From positions 1-45,539 of the forward strand of contig JAPKMT010000026.1 of assembly GCA_026645735.1 (NCBI GenBank): 45,539 nt of DNA. The letters run 5' to 3'. This document shows, one piece after another, positions 36,786 to 45,149 of the stretch. This stretch comes from Flexilinea sp. GTDB lineage: Bacteria; Chloroflexota; Anaerolineae; Anaerolineales; Anaerolineaceae. The position numbers and the translations under genes are program-made. Under the pieces are notes generated by a model. The model did not search any database, was not told the DNA's origin, and was given only the letters and a program-made list of their open reading frames with translations. Every line of letters begins with the position of its first letter. Position 1 is the first letter of the stretch.

Positions 36786-39352
36786 ACGATCACCTTTACT
36801 TGTGAACCATGAGAATTCTTTTCGACTTCGATTCGGGAAGGGAAAGCATCTTTTAATTCGTCCAAATGGGTGATAACCAAAACTTTCTCGAAACTGTCCT
36901 GAATAGCCGTTATCGTTTCAATCAATTTTTCGCGTCCATCAGCATCCTGACTCCCAAAGCCCTCATCAATAACCAGCAACTGAAGGCGAGCACCCGCCCG
37001 TTTCGCCAGAAGCTTGGAGAGCGCCAGACGAATGGCAAAATTCACACGGAAAGCTTCTCCTCCTGAATATAGCTCATAATCGCGGGTTCCAAAACCGTCA
37101 CTGATGATGATATCCAGTGTCTCTTTTTTCGCATCCCGTGTCTTATCCTTGTATTCCCGCAGCGTATTGAGCTGGATGGACATTTTATCGTCGGTCAGAT
37201 TACGCAAAATTTCGTTTGCGCTGTCTTCGATTTCCGGAAGAGCCTGTTCAATTAGCAAAGCCGGAATTCCATTTTTCCCAAACGCTTTTTCCAAAACCTT
37301 TAACCTGCTGATCAGCGTGTTCAATTCCGTTTTTTCCTGCTGAAGCACAGCTTTTTTCTGCTTCAGTGATTCCAAAACTTTCACACTCTGCTCCGCTGCT
37401 CCTTTTCGAGAACGCAGCGCATTCTCCTCCATTTGTGCAACATCGAACTGCTTTTTCGCTGCGTTGGAATCCACTTGCAACGCTTCTAATCTGGAAAGAG
37501 ACGCTTTCTGATTCTGCAGAAAGTCAAATAATTCCTGAATTTTCTCTTCATTTTGAGCAATCTGACGCGTCAGATCTTTAATCTCGCGCTCCAGCGGTTC
37601 TAAAGCTGCTCTTGCTTTCGAAAGAATCTGATATTGCGTCTCAACTGATTGCCACGCAACAACACGACTGCGGCAAAGCTCATGAGCAGACGCATCATAA
37701 TGCAGAGAATCAAACTTTTGGGAAATCTCCTTGAGGCGCGTTCTTTCTTCAACACAAAACTCCTTCTGCGATAACCAATCATTAATCTGTCCAAGCCGCA
37801 TGGCGCCAGCCTGCTGCCAGTGAGCAACTGTATTCTGATCATTCACGATCCGGGCAGAAATCGGTGCGCATTCTTTCTCTAAAGACAGAATTTTCTGAGA
37901 AAGCTGAGTCAGTCGTACCAGTGTGTTTTCATATGACTGCTTCTGTTCATTGAGGTGTTCCAATTCATTTTTTAAGAATCGATACGCTGTACCAAGCGAT
38001 GAACCTTCCTCCTGAAGCTGGGCCAGATATTTTTGACAATGCTCCTCATTCAGATCCGTACCGCAAAATGGGCAGGGAGCCCCGACAGCATCGCGCAGGT
38101 TATCCTGTTGATTTTTAATTTCCACCATCCGGTTTTTCAGCCGAAGGCTTTCTGCCTTCTTCTCCTGCATCGCATCCAGAAGCTGTTGCAGTGCAGCAGT
38201 AATATGCTCTCTGGCAGCAGTTTCCCGCTCCAATGCCTCAATGTCCTGCCGCAGCTTTAATTCCCGTTGTTGATCGTTAGCCAGGTTTTCCTGTGCTTTT
38301 CGGGCAAGTTCACTGTCTTGTATCAGTGATTTTTGTTCCTCGATTAATCGGGCTTCTTCCTGGTGAATTTTTAGCAAGAGTTCGTTTTTGCTGCGTTCCA
38401 ACTCAAAGAAAATGGCCTGTTTTTCATTCCAGGAAGCGTATTCTGTTTGTGCCTGTCGGAACTGAACTAATTTCTCTTCGATCTGGGCTTCATTTTTCAG
38501 ATTTTCCTGATATTGCGCGGATTCATCCGTTCGAATGTTTAATTTTTTACGATCCGCATCGGTCTGATGCATAAGTAACTGTAACTGAGAACCTGTATTC
38601 TCCAGTATTTCGCGCTGGGTTGAAATCAGCATTTCCGTATTTTTTGCGTTCTGCCACGCCTCCTGGCGAACTTTACTGCGTAATTCAGCAGCAGCCAGTT
38701 CTTCTGATAATTGATCCAGCAGTTGTTTTCTTTGAACTTCTTCTGATAATTCCCGTTCGATTTGTTCCAGCAGACTCGTTACAACTTCCAGACGAGTCGT
38801 ACGATCCTTGCGTTTTTCAGATGTCTTCCATTGCAGAACATCCCATTGGTCCAGATTTAAAATACTGCCCAATACTTCTTTCCGTTCGGTAGGGTTCTGT
38901 TTTGTAAACTGATCTGCTTTCCCCTGCAGAAAAAAAGAGACATTAATGAACGTACGATAATCCAGATGCAGCGTGTTACAGATCAGTTTGTTTGTAAGCG
39001 ATACAGTTTTTTCCGTAATCGCTCTCCAACGATCGGATATTTCATCCCAAATCTGAAATTCAACCGTTGAAGTTTTCCCTTGTTCCCGCGTCCGGATGAT
39101 CTTATAAACGCTTTTCTCGTACTCAAATTCAAAGGTTACTTCTGCGCGGCGTTTGTTGATTGCATCGTTGATCACGGACTCATCATTTTTACGTGCTTCC
39201 CCGAACAAAGCCCAAGTCATCGCATCCAGCATAGCGGACTTTCCGGCTCCATTTTGTCCGGTGATACAGGCAACATGAATGGATGTGAAATCAATTTCGA
39301 CATCTTCCTGATACGATAAAAAACCTGTAATCTTTAAGGAACGGGGAATCAT
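36782..39352 (-). CDS. sbcC: SbcC/Rad50-type SMC-like ATPase of the SbcCD nuclease
   Basis: The 856-residue product has Walker A GQNGAGKS (32-39), long coiled coils on both sides of a zinc hook C427-P-F-C430, the signature YSGGEAFRVNFAIRLALSKL and Walker B LLVIDEGFGSQD. It is shorter than E. coli SbcC (about 1048 residues), mainly in the coiled coils, and closer to clostridial or Rad50-like sizes. With SbcD it forms the nuclease that opens DNA hairpins and trims protein-blocked ends. sbcD is in the same operon but separated by a CNNM gene. It follows that CNNM gene by 7 bp. Confidence 0.92.
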   Translation of the reverse strand: MIPRSLKITGFLSYQEDVEIDFTSIHVACITGQNGAGKSAMLDAMTWALFGEARKNDESVINDAINKRRAEVTFEFEYEKSVYKIIRTREQGKTSTVEFQIWDEISDRWRAITEKTVSLTNKLICNTLHLDYRTFINVSFFLQGKADQFTKQNPTERKEVLGSILNLDQWDVLQWKTSEKRKDRTTRLEVVTSLLEQIERELSEEVQRKQLLDQLSEELAAAELRSKVRQEAWQNAKNTEMLISTQREILENTGSQLQLLMHQTDADRKKLNIRTDESAQYQENLKNEAQIEEKLVQFRQAQTEYASWNEKQAIFFELERSKNELLLKIHQEEARLIEEQKSLIQDSELARKAQENLANDQQRELKLRQDIEALERETAAREHITAALQQLLDAMQEKKAESLRLKNRMVEIKNQQDNLRDAVGAPCPFCGTDLNEEHCQKYLAQLQEEGSSLGTAYRFLKNELEHLNEQKQSYENTLVRLTQLSQKILSLEKECAPISARIVNDQNTVAHWQQAGAMRLGQINDWLSQKEFCVEERTRLKEISQKFDSLHYDASAHELCRSRVVAWQSVETQYQILSKARAALEPLEREIKDLTRQIAQNEEKIQELFDFLQNQKASLSRLEALQVDSNAAKKQFDVAQMEENALRSRKGAAEQSVKVLESLKQKKAVLQQEKTELNTLISRLKVLEKAFGKNGIPALLIEQALPEIEDSANEILRNLTDDKMSIQLNTLREYKDKTRDAKKETLDIIISDGFGTRDYELYSGGEAFRVNFAIRLALSKLLAKRAGARLQLLVIDEGFGSQDADGREKLIETITAIQDSFEKVLVITHLDELKDAFPSRIEVEKNSHGSQVKVIV

Positions 39353-39359
39353 TTCTTTT

Positions 39360-40724
39360 TCACGGGTCCGGACTCATCAAATGATCATCGCAAGGGGATT
39401 GCGGATGGATATCCTCGGGTTGATCTTTTCCATTGCGATCAACCAGTACTTTATCAATTCTGCGGTTGTCCATATCCACAATTTCGAAGCGGTAGTCTTC
39501 CCAGACAAAAGAATCACCTACACTCGGGATGAATCCAATCTGGCTCAGAATGAACCCTCCCAATGTCTGATATCCAATACGGTCTTCATCCGGCAATTCT
39601 TTGATATCCAGCGTATCTTTCAGCTCATCCACGTCCAGCTGTCCATCCAGCAGCCATGATCCGTCAGCACGCTCCACAACCTGCGGATCAAATCCCTCAT
39701 TCAAACCCGGGACTTCACCGACCAGTTCGCTCAAAATATCCATGAGCGTGATCATTCCGGAAAAGCCTCCATATTCATCCATCACGATGGCCACCTGTTT
39801 ACCGGAATCCCTCAGATCATCCAGCACGCTTAGTGCGGGTTTGCTCTCCGGAATAAAGAGGGGTGTCTCTGAAATGGAATCCAGATGAATCTGATCACCC
39901 CGGATATAACAATCCAAAAGTTTCTTGGAAGAAATCACACCCACTACATTATCCGCATTTCCACGCACGGTCGGAAAAAAAATATCATCAGAATGAAGAA
40001 TTTCTGAAAGCGAATCCTCAAGCGGTTCATCCAAATCAATCCAGGTCAGTTCCGTTCGCGGAGTCATCATGGCATCCACAGTTCGATCACTCATACGGAA
40101 CACACTTTCAACGATATCCTGCTCGGTCGCCTCAAAAACGCCGACTTGTTTTCCCTGTTCAATCATGACTTTTACTTCGTCTTCGGAAACTGGCATCGCA
40201 CCACTTTCTGTAATTCCAATGAGCTTGATACCTAATTCCGTAGACCAGCTAAGAAATACTACCAGTGGTTTGGAGACTTTTGAAAGACCTCTCATTAGTC
40301 CGCCCATGCGCATTGATATTCTTTCCGGATTGGAAATCGCCAGTCTCTTGGGAATCAATTCTCCGATAACCAGACTGAAATAAGTAATACCGATGGAAAC
40401 AATCAACAGTGCCAGCGTATCCGCCACAGGCTGCAGCATTTCAAACTTTTTCAGGAATTGCGCCAATCCACCCGAAAACGCCGATGCGCCCAATGCACCG
40501 GTCACAACACCCACCAGACTTATAACAATCTGAATCGTTGAAAAGAAATCACTTGGATTTTCGGCGAGATCCAATGCAATCGCCGCTTTTTTATTACCTT
40601 CATCGATATATTTCTGCAGCCGGGCTTTGCGAAGTGAAACTACAGCAGTCTCCGTCATCGAAAAGAGGCCGTTGATGATAATCAAAACGACCAGTATTAA
40701 CAATTCACTCATTTTTCCTGACAT
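39360..40724 (-). CDS. CNNM/CorC-type transporter-associated protein (DUF21, CBS pair, CorC_HlyC domains)
   Basis: The 454-residue product has an N-terminal DUF21 membrane domain of about four segments (NGLFSMTETAVVSLRKARLQ is typical). A CBS pair follows (VDAMMTPRTELTWIDLDE, and IFVPES-like region LFIPESKPALSVLDDL), then the C-terminal CorC_HlyC domain (DGSWLLDGQLDVDELKDTL, ending EIVDMDNRRIDKVLV). Family members export or regulate Mg2+ and Co2+; the old name hemolysin is misleading. It sits between sbcD and sbcC, an odd place for an ion transporter. The ATG at 40724 has AGGA 8 nt upstream. Confidence 0.88.
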   Translation of the reverse strand: MSGKMSELLILVVLIIINGLFSMTETAVVSLRKARLQKYIDEGNKKAAIALDLAENPSDFFSTIQIVISLVGVVTGALGASAFSGGLAQFLKKFEMLQPVADTLALLIVSIGITYFSLVIGELIPKRLAISNPERISMRMGGLMRGLSKVSKPLVVFLSWSTELGIKLIGITESGAMPVSEDEVKVMIEQGKQVGVFEATEQDIVESVFRMSDRTVDAMMTPRTELTWIDLDEPLEDSLSEILHSDDIFFPTVRGNADNVVGVISSKKLLDCYIRGDQIHLDSISETPLFIPESKPALSVLDDLRDSGKQVAIVMDEYGGFSGMITLMDILSELVGEVPGLNEGFDPQVVERADGSWLLDGQLDVDELKDTLDIKELPDEDRIGYQTLGGFILSQIGFIPSVGDSFVWEDYRFEIVDMDNRRIDKVLVDRNGKDQPEDIHPQSPCDDHLMSPDP

Positions 40725-40823
40725 AAAAAATTTCCTGCATCCTTAAAAACACTTGTCAAAGATCGGATTTGTAAAAATCATAACATCCATTAAGAATTTC
40801 GTCTCGTCCAATTTTTACTCAGC

Positions 40824-40860
40824 CAGCGATTCCAAATATGGATTGACTTTTCGAATCAAT
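40824..40860. repeat. Partial hairpin-family element between sbcD and the CNNM gene
   Basis: CAGCGATTCCAAATATGGA (40824-40842) is a good left terminus. It is followed by a small GATTG/CAATC stem rather than the long hairpin. No right terminus was identified. Confidence 0.5.
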
Positions 40861-40886
40861 CAATAAAATAAGACAGACCGCTATTT

Positions 40887-42146
40887 TTAGCTTCCATTTT
40901 CCAAAAAATATTCCGAATCCGCTTCGAGGATTGTCTGTGCAATTGACATCAATATTTCGGTTTCTTTGGAATCGATCGATTGGATTTCGCAGTATTTTTC
41001 TAACAGTTCCATCGGACTCATTGCACTGAGACCCTGATCATCCTGAAAACGAATCCGTTGAGACTGGATGGCTTTTCGGACGAGATGAAATTCCAACGCA
41101 GTTTCTGTTCTCTTGCGGAGTTCCGTTTCATCCAGAAAAGATTCCCACTTCTGAGGATAATTAACAACCAGACGCACCATTGCGTCGCGCATTTCCGTTT
41201 CATTTGGCAAGGCATCCAATACTTCCTGTTGGATTGTATCTGCACTGTTGACAGTTATTTCTGCATTAAAAAATTTTCGGCCATTCAATTTTCGAAAAGA
41301 ACAGGTAGTAGCGTGATTTTCAACTTCTGCAATCACAAATCCTTTTTCTTCCCTGCATTCTCCGAAATTTACGCGTTCGATGGAACCGCTGTAAATAACA
41401 GGCGGCTGAAAGCCTTCATTCAAATCCTGATATTTATGAATGTGCCCCAGCGCAGTATAGGAAAAACAGGGATTTTTCACGAGTCCACTGGAAAGCACCA
41501 CTTCTCTGCCGAGTGATACGGACTGGTGATTGGGATATTCCGCTCCGGGAATTGAATAATGCGCCAGCAGAACCGCCGGAATCTGCGGATCGATTTCGCT
41601 GATTGCATCCTCAATTCGCATGGAAATTTCATATTCCAACTGCTGATGGATTTCATCCGACGTAAGCCGCCGCGTATCCAACGCAGCGATCATCACAGAT
41701 TTAGGCACCCAGGGCACGGTCAGAACCTGAATCGGCAGCTCATGCAAATCAGCCGGTTTCCAGAGGCGGATCGTCTTCGCCAGATGCAGATAGGGTACTT
41801 CCAGCGTATCATATTCCTGCAGTGCATTCGCTCTCGTACTGGCAGGGGATACATCATGATTACCCGGAATCATTAAAACCGGGATATGGGCATTGGACAG
41901 CCTTTTCATCCGTTTTCCCCATTCACGCTGAAAAGTCGGCACCGGTGTGGGATCTCGGTACGCATCGCCTGCAAAAAGAACCAGATCAATCGATTCCTGA
42001 AGCGCACAATCCACAATCTGATCCAAAGCGTTCAGAAAATCTACTGCGCGAACAGATAAACCGGTTTGAGGATCTTTTTTCCCGGCGGGAGCATAATCAA
42101 TATGTGCATCAGCAAAATGAAGCAGACGAATCGACATATTATTCAA
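40887..42146 (-). CDS. sbcD: SbcD/Mre11-type nuclease subunit
   Basis: The 419-residue product has the calcineurin-like phosphoesterase motifs in order: LHFADAHIDY (DxH), LVLFAGDAYRDP (GD), LMIPGNHDVSP (GNHD), LLAHYSIPG (H) and YTALGHIHKYQ (GHxH). The C-terminal capping region has less defined features. It provides the Mn-dependent active site of SbcCD, which cleaves hairpins and resects ends. Its start overlaps the C39 peptidase stop by 8 nt. sbcC lies further down the same strand after the CNNM gene. Confidence 0.92.
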   Translation of the reverse strand: MNNMSIRLLHFADAHIDYAPAGKKDPQTGLSVRAVDFLNALDQIVDCALQESIDLVLFAGDAYRDPTPVPTFQREWGKRMKRLSNAHIPVLMIPGNHDVSPASTRANALQEYDTLEVPYLHLAKTIRLWKPADLHELPIQVLTVPWVPKSVMIAALDTRRLTSDEIHQQLEYEISMRIEDAISEIDPQIPAVLLAHYSIPGAEYPNHQSVSLGREVVLSSGLVKNPCFSYTALGHIHKYQDLNEGFQPPVIYSGSIERVNFGECREEKGFVIAEVENHATTCSFRKLNGRKFFNAEITVNSADTIQQEVLDALPNETEMRDAMVRLVVNYPQKWESFLDETELRKRTETALEFHLVRKAIQSQRIRFQDDQGLSAMSPMELLEKYCEIQSIDSKETEILMSIAQTILEADSEYFLENGS

Positions 42147-43521
42147 AACCGATATCGTTCAGCAAATTCTGACATGCAGTAAAACCTTCATGGATTTCCA
42201 GACATTTCCGCAAATCAGATTCTGCACTCTCATAAACATCAAGGGCAATGTTCGCCATGGCACGCCAATAATAACTCTCTTCAAGGAACGGCTCCTGCGT
42301 GCTGGCCAGCGTTATCGTTGCCAGAGATATCACGTCGTTGTATCTTCCGGAATAGTAATACGCATAATAGGGTCCTGTCTGATACCACACAATACGGTAT
42401 GGCCTTGTTCCGGCATCCAACGAGGCATAATATTCAAATGCCATATCATAAGACTGCGCAGCGCCATAATAATCATTCATCGCTACCTGCGTTGATCCGC
42501 GATTGAAATATGCGAAAAACCAGTCTTCATCATCAGCAGCCTTTTGGATCTGCTCATCTGCCATTTTCAGCGCATTTTTTATCGCCCAATCTTCATTGGT
42601 GTAAGGTCCCAGCAGCGCATATAACGCTGCTTCTTTTTCTCCCGGATAAACGAGCATAAACTCAAAATTGAATGACAACCATTCCTGGTGCAGCAATTCA
42701 TAGCTGATCTTATAATTCGGAGTGTAATAAGAATCCTGCACCGTCCATTCCTGTTTTTCATCGTCGTAACCGGTAATAATATTATAATGACCCATCCAAC
42801 TGAGGCGGCCGCTGACCTCCTGCATGTAAGATCCTTTTTCAATCAGCACAGGAAATCCGGAAGCAATCATCCGCTTCAGAAGCTGCTCCGTACCGCCAAT
42901 CCGTACGATAGAGCGCAGACCTGAATTTTCAGCGACAAAATTCTCCATTTCATAAAACATGACATTTTTATCTTTTTCGAAGGGTTTTAACCACTTACCG
43001 GCTTTCAGTCGGTCGCCATCCCAGCCCCAGAAAGTCATCGCCATGGATAAGTTCGTCGGAGCACAGTAATTCCAGATTCCATGCTGATCCTCATATTTCA
43101 CGCCTTGGATCGAAGCGCTGGATGGAAGCGGAATTTCAGTGGCGGTGGGAATCAATGTGCTGGTTGGAGAAGGCGTTGCGGTTGGAACTGCAGTGTTGGT
43201 CCGGATTAACGTGGCTTCCGTCTCCTGGATATCCGGGGTTTTCGACAGCTCCAATGTGGCGGTTGAATCCGGCACAGTCTCTGTGCTGTTTTGCAATGGG
43301 GTTGGATTTTGGTCATCCGGGATCACTGCATACGGAGACGATTCCTGCGGGATAAAGACAGTCTGGTCCGGCGCATGAAAGCGATAGAAGATGCGTGATT
43401 TTACATCATCGATACGAAAGCTGATCAGGTGGCGCGCCGGTGTAAAAAGACCGACGAAAACCAGAAGCGCCAAAATTATTAAAAAAAGGAAAAACGGGCG
43501 GAAATCTCTTTCAGAATCCAT
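42139..43521 (-). CDS. Membrane-anchored C39-family peptidase with TPR repeats
   Basis: The 460-residue product begins with one hydrophobic anchor (about residues 10-25). An extracellular Thr/Pro/Ser linker (VPTATPSPTSTLIPTATEIP) follows, then a C39-type papain-like domain with catalytic C153 in GIWNYCAPTNLSMA, His in GHYNIITGYDDE and Asp in WTVQDSYY. The C-terminal half (about 300-460) has TPR-like units (YFNRGSTQVAMNDYYGAAQS, YWRAMANIALDVYESAESDL). The likely role is surface or wall peptide processing. Linkers of this type are common in Anaerolineae extracellular proteins. It heads the operon that contains sbcD and sbcC. Confidence 0.85.
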   Translation of the reverse strand: MDSERDFRPFFLFLIILALLVFVGLFTPARHLISFRIDDVKSRIFYRFHAPDQTVFIPQESSPYAVIPDDQNPTPLQNSTETVPDSTATLELSKTPDIQETEATLIRTNTAVPTATPSPTSTLIPTATEIPLPSSASIQGVKYEDQHGIWNYCAPTNLSMAMTFWGWDGDRLKAGKWLKPFEKDKNVMFYEMENFVAENSGLRSIVRIGGTEQLLKRMIASGFPVLIEKGSYMQEVSGRLSWMGHYNIITGYDDEKQEWTVQDSYYTPNYKISYELLHQEWLSFNFEFMLVYPGEKEAALYALLGPYTNEDWAIKNALKMADEQIQKAADDEDWFFAYFNRGSTQVAMNDYYGAAQSYDMAFEYYASLDAGTRPYRIVWYQTGPYYAYYYSGRYNDVISLATITLASTQEPFLEESYYWRAMANIALDVYESAESDLRKCLEIHEGFTACQNLLNDIGFE

Positions 43522-43555
43522 ATTGTCTATTATATCAATCTGTATTTTATACGAT

Positions 43556-43678
43556 CAGTAATTTGAAATATGAAAAGAATTTATTGTTGTTCTTATGGTT
43601 TTGCGCGAAGCGCAAAACCATAAGAACAACAAATTTACTTTCATTATTCGAAAAGTTAATCCAAATTTCGAATTGCTG
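43556..43678. repeat. Hairpin MITE-like element D (perfect 23-bp stem)
   Basis: The left terminus CAGTAATTTGAAATATGAA (43556-43574) opposes CCAAATTTCGAATTGCTG (43661-43678). The core is a perfect 23-bp hairpin, arms 43584-43606 and 43610-43632, loop GAA. Flanks TTATACGAT (43547-43555) and TCATGCGAT (43679-43687) agree at 7 of 9, both differences being transitions. A lone second left terminus (CTGCGATTCGAAATATGG, 43699-43716) follows. Together these fill much of the 316-bp gap at 43522-43837. Confidence 0.75.
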
Positions 43679-43746
43679 TCATGCGATCGTTCCCGGTTCT
43701 GCGATTCGAAATATGGGGAGAATTAATCCGGAAACTACCGTTCTGC

Positions 43747-43800
43747 TAAAAAAGTTTGAGAATTGTTCTCTTCCCCAAATCGGAAGAAAGCAATTCTCAA
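43747..43800 (-). terminator. Intrinsic terminator for the rpsU-infA-unknown gene cluster
   Basis: On the reverse strand TTGAGAATTG (43791-43800) pairs with CAATTCTCAA (43756-43765), with an inner TCTTCC/GGAAGA stem. It is followed by ACTTTTTTAG. It lies 38 bp after the stop of the small unknown gene. Confidence 0.7.
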
Positions 43801-43837
43801 TTTAATTTTTCCACGAACTCACGTTGGCGCAAGTTAT

Positions 43838-44182
43838 TTATTCTTCATCCTCATCAAAATGAACTTCCTGCTTGATTTGTTCATTTTTAATTCGAACCCA
43901 CAGGACAATTTTTTGTCCTTCCTCGGTATCCACCAGACGTGCTGCCAGGATGGGAATTTGCTGTTCCAGACCGATAGAATTTCGATAATGAAGATACATT
44001 GTGTCCTGCTGGCTCCAGGTCTGATGACAGCGTTCAAGCAGTCCGGCGCCATTCATCGTTCGAAGATTCGTGATCACAACGTCATAATATTCCGGTGATT
44101 CACTGATCCCGGAAATCCATTCCGAGTTATCCGGTTCAAATGTCGGTGTTGGGCCTTCAATGATCGTTATTTTATTATCCAT
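43838..44182 (-). CDS. Small conserved-looking protein of unknown function
   Basis: The 114-residue soluble, acidic protein has no signal or membrane segment and no domain I recognise. Visible features are an N-terminal IIEGPTPTFEPDNSEW, a central HQTWSQQDTMYLHYRNSIGL, a basic-poor IVLWVRIKNEQ strand and an acidic tail (HFDEDEE). A GAGAGATACT stretch precedes the ATG. It lies downstream of infA on the same strand, with hairpin element E and the infA terminator between, and its own terminator follows. The intact frame and the flanking signals argue that it is real. Function should not be assumed from infA. Confidence 0.6.
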   Translation of the reverse strand: MDNKITIIEGPTPTFEPDNSEWISGISESPEYYDVVITNLRTMNGAGLLERCHQTWSQQDTMYLHYRNSIGLEQQIPILAARLVDTEEGQKIVLWVRIKNEQIKQEVHFDEDEE

Positions 44183-44219
44183 AGTATCTCTCTACATTTC
44201 AATCATACCATAGGAGAAT

Positions 44220-44366
44220 CAGCAATTCAAAATATGATAAAACCTTATGAGACAAAAGGGAAAGATTGTTGTAGTATTGTTTTTTACGCTGAGCGCAAAA
44301 ACAATACTACAACAAATTATCCCTCTGATAAAAAAAATCCGGCTTCCACCGGATTTCAAATTACAT
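44220..44366. repeat. Hairpin MITE-like element E, abutting the 3' end of infA
   Basis: The left terminus CAGCAATTCAAAATATGAT (44220-44238) is clear. The core hairpin has arms 44266-44289 and 44293-44315 with one bulged T, one A/C mismatch and a TGA loop. The right end is uncertain; ATTTCAAATTAC (44353-44364) is a weak terminus match and would contain the infA stop codon. No matching flanking duplication is seen. Confidence 0.55.
44330..44356 (-). terminator. Intrinsic terminator of infA
   Basis: On the reverse strand AAATCCGG pairs with CCGGATTT around a 6-nt loop and is followed by eight T residues. It starts 4 bp after the infA stop. Confidence 0.85.
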
Positions 44367-44624
44367 CACTTCTTCTTCGTGTCCACCGAATTCATTCGGT
44401 TTCCGTTGGCGATAGACGATTCGCCCGCGTGTCAGGTCGTATGGAGACATCTCAACCCGCACATGATCACCCAGCAGGATCCGAATGTAAAACTTCCGCA
44501 TTCTACCGGATAAATATGCCAATACCTCATGCCCATTCTCTAATCGGACACGAAACTGTGTGCCAGGTAATGCCTCAATGATCGTACCTTCAACACTTAA
44601 TTTGCTATCTTCTTCTTTCGCCAT
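44361..44624 (-). CDS. infA: Translation initiation factor IF-1
   Basis: The 87-residue product has the S1/OB fold of IF-1: [60 protein letters not shown]. It binds the 30S A-site region during initiation. The usual length is about 72; here there are a few extra residues near the N-terminus (EDSK) and a 13-residue tail ([13 protein letters not shown]). GGAGGAAGAGG precedes the ATG. It follows rpsU by 41 bp and shares its promoter. The tail ends next to hairpin element E, so part of it may be recent. Confidence 0.95.
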   Translation of the reverse strand: MAKEEDSKLSVEGTIIEALPGTQFRVRLENGHEVLAYLSGRMRKFYIRILLGDHVRVEMSPYDLTRGRIVYRQRKPNEFGGHEEEVM

Positions 44625-44665
44625 CCTTAAACCTCTTCCTCCGGCGTATTTTACATTCGAGCCTA

Positions 44666-44863
44666 TTAATCACGCTTCTCGAATTGTCGCCGTTTCATTC
44701 GGCGCATAGATTTTTTGCGTTCAATGCGATCTGTTTCACTTTTGGAAACAAACCAGCGTTTTTGACGAACAGTACTAAGAATTCCGCTCTTAACAACTTT
44801 CTTGCGGAATCGTTTCAGAATAGAATCCTGTGATTCATTTGGTCGAAGAACTACACTTGCCAC
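44666..44863 (-). CDS. rpsU: Small ribosomal subunit protein bS21
   Basis: The 65-residue, very basic protein matches S21: [20 protein letters not shown], then [20 protein letters not shown] and a C-terminal [13 protein letters not shown]21 sits on the 30S platform and helps mRNA pairing. The start codon is GTG at 44863, with a GAGGGGGGGTGA ribosome site 6-8 nt upstream. A perfect -35/-10 promoter lies 132 bp upstream, giving a leader of about 125 nt. infA follows. Confidence 0.95.
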   Translation of the reverse strand: MASVVLRPNESQDSILKRFRKKVVKSGILSTVRQKRWFVSKSETDRIERKKSMRRMKRRQFEKRD

Positions 44864-44994
44864 TTTTATTCACCCCCCCTCATTCATTAAGGGTCCGGAA
44901 GGTTTGACCAAACAAATCATCTTGATGCTGATCCAGGTTTTCCTTCCAAATCATTAAGAAAGCATCGTTATACGACACTTCTTAAGCGAAAAAG

Positions 44995-45023
44995 ATTATA
45001 CACGCTAATAAAATGTCTGTCAA
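44995..45023 (-). promoter_or_regulatory. Perfect-consensus sigma-70-type promoter for rpsU-infA
   Basis: On the reverse strand TTGACA (45018-45023) and TATAAT (44995-45000) are separated by exactly 17 bp. Expected start is near 44988. The leader contains GGAAGG/CCTTCC segments able to pair (about 44899-44945), which could allow control of S21 output. Confidence 0.88.
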
Positions 45024-45149
45024 TTCAGCCGACTGATATAATTTATGACAGAATTCATTATGAATAACCAGATTCCGGTAAAAGGAGAAGCTTTTTTCGA
45101 AAAGCAAGCCGGCCTTTCGAAGCGCTGATCCAAAATTCGAACTGCCGGC

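Noticed and set aside
44220-44366. Hairpin elements as simple intrinsic terminators
   Set aside because: Most lack a T-run after the stem, and element E lies directly beside a separate, classical terminator for infA.
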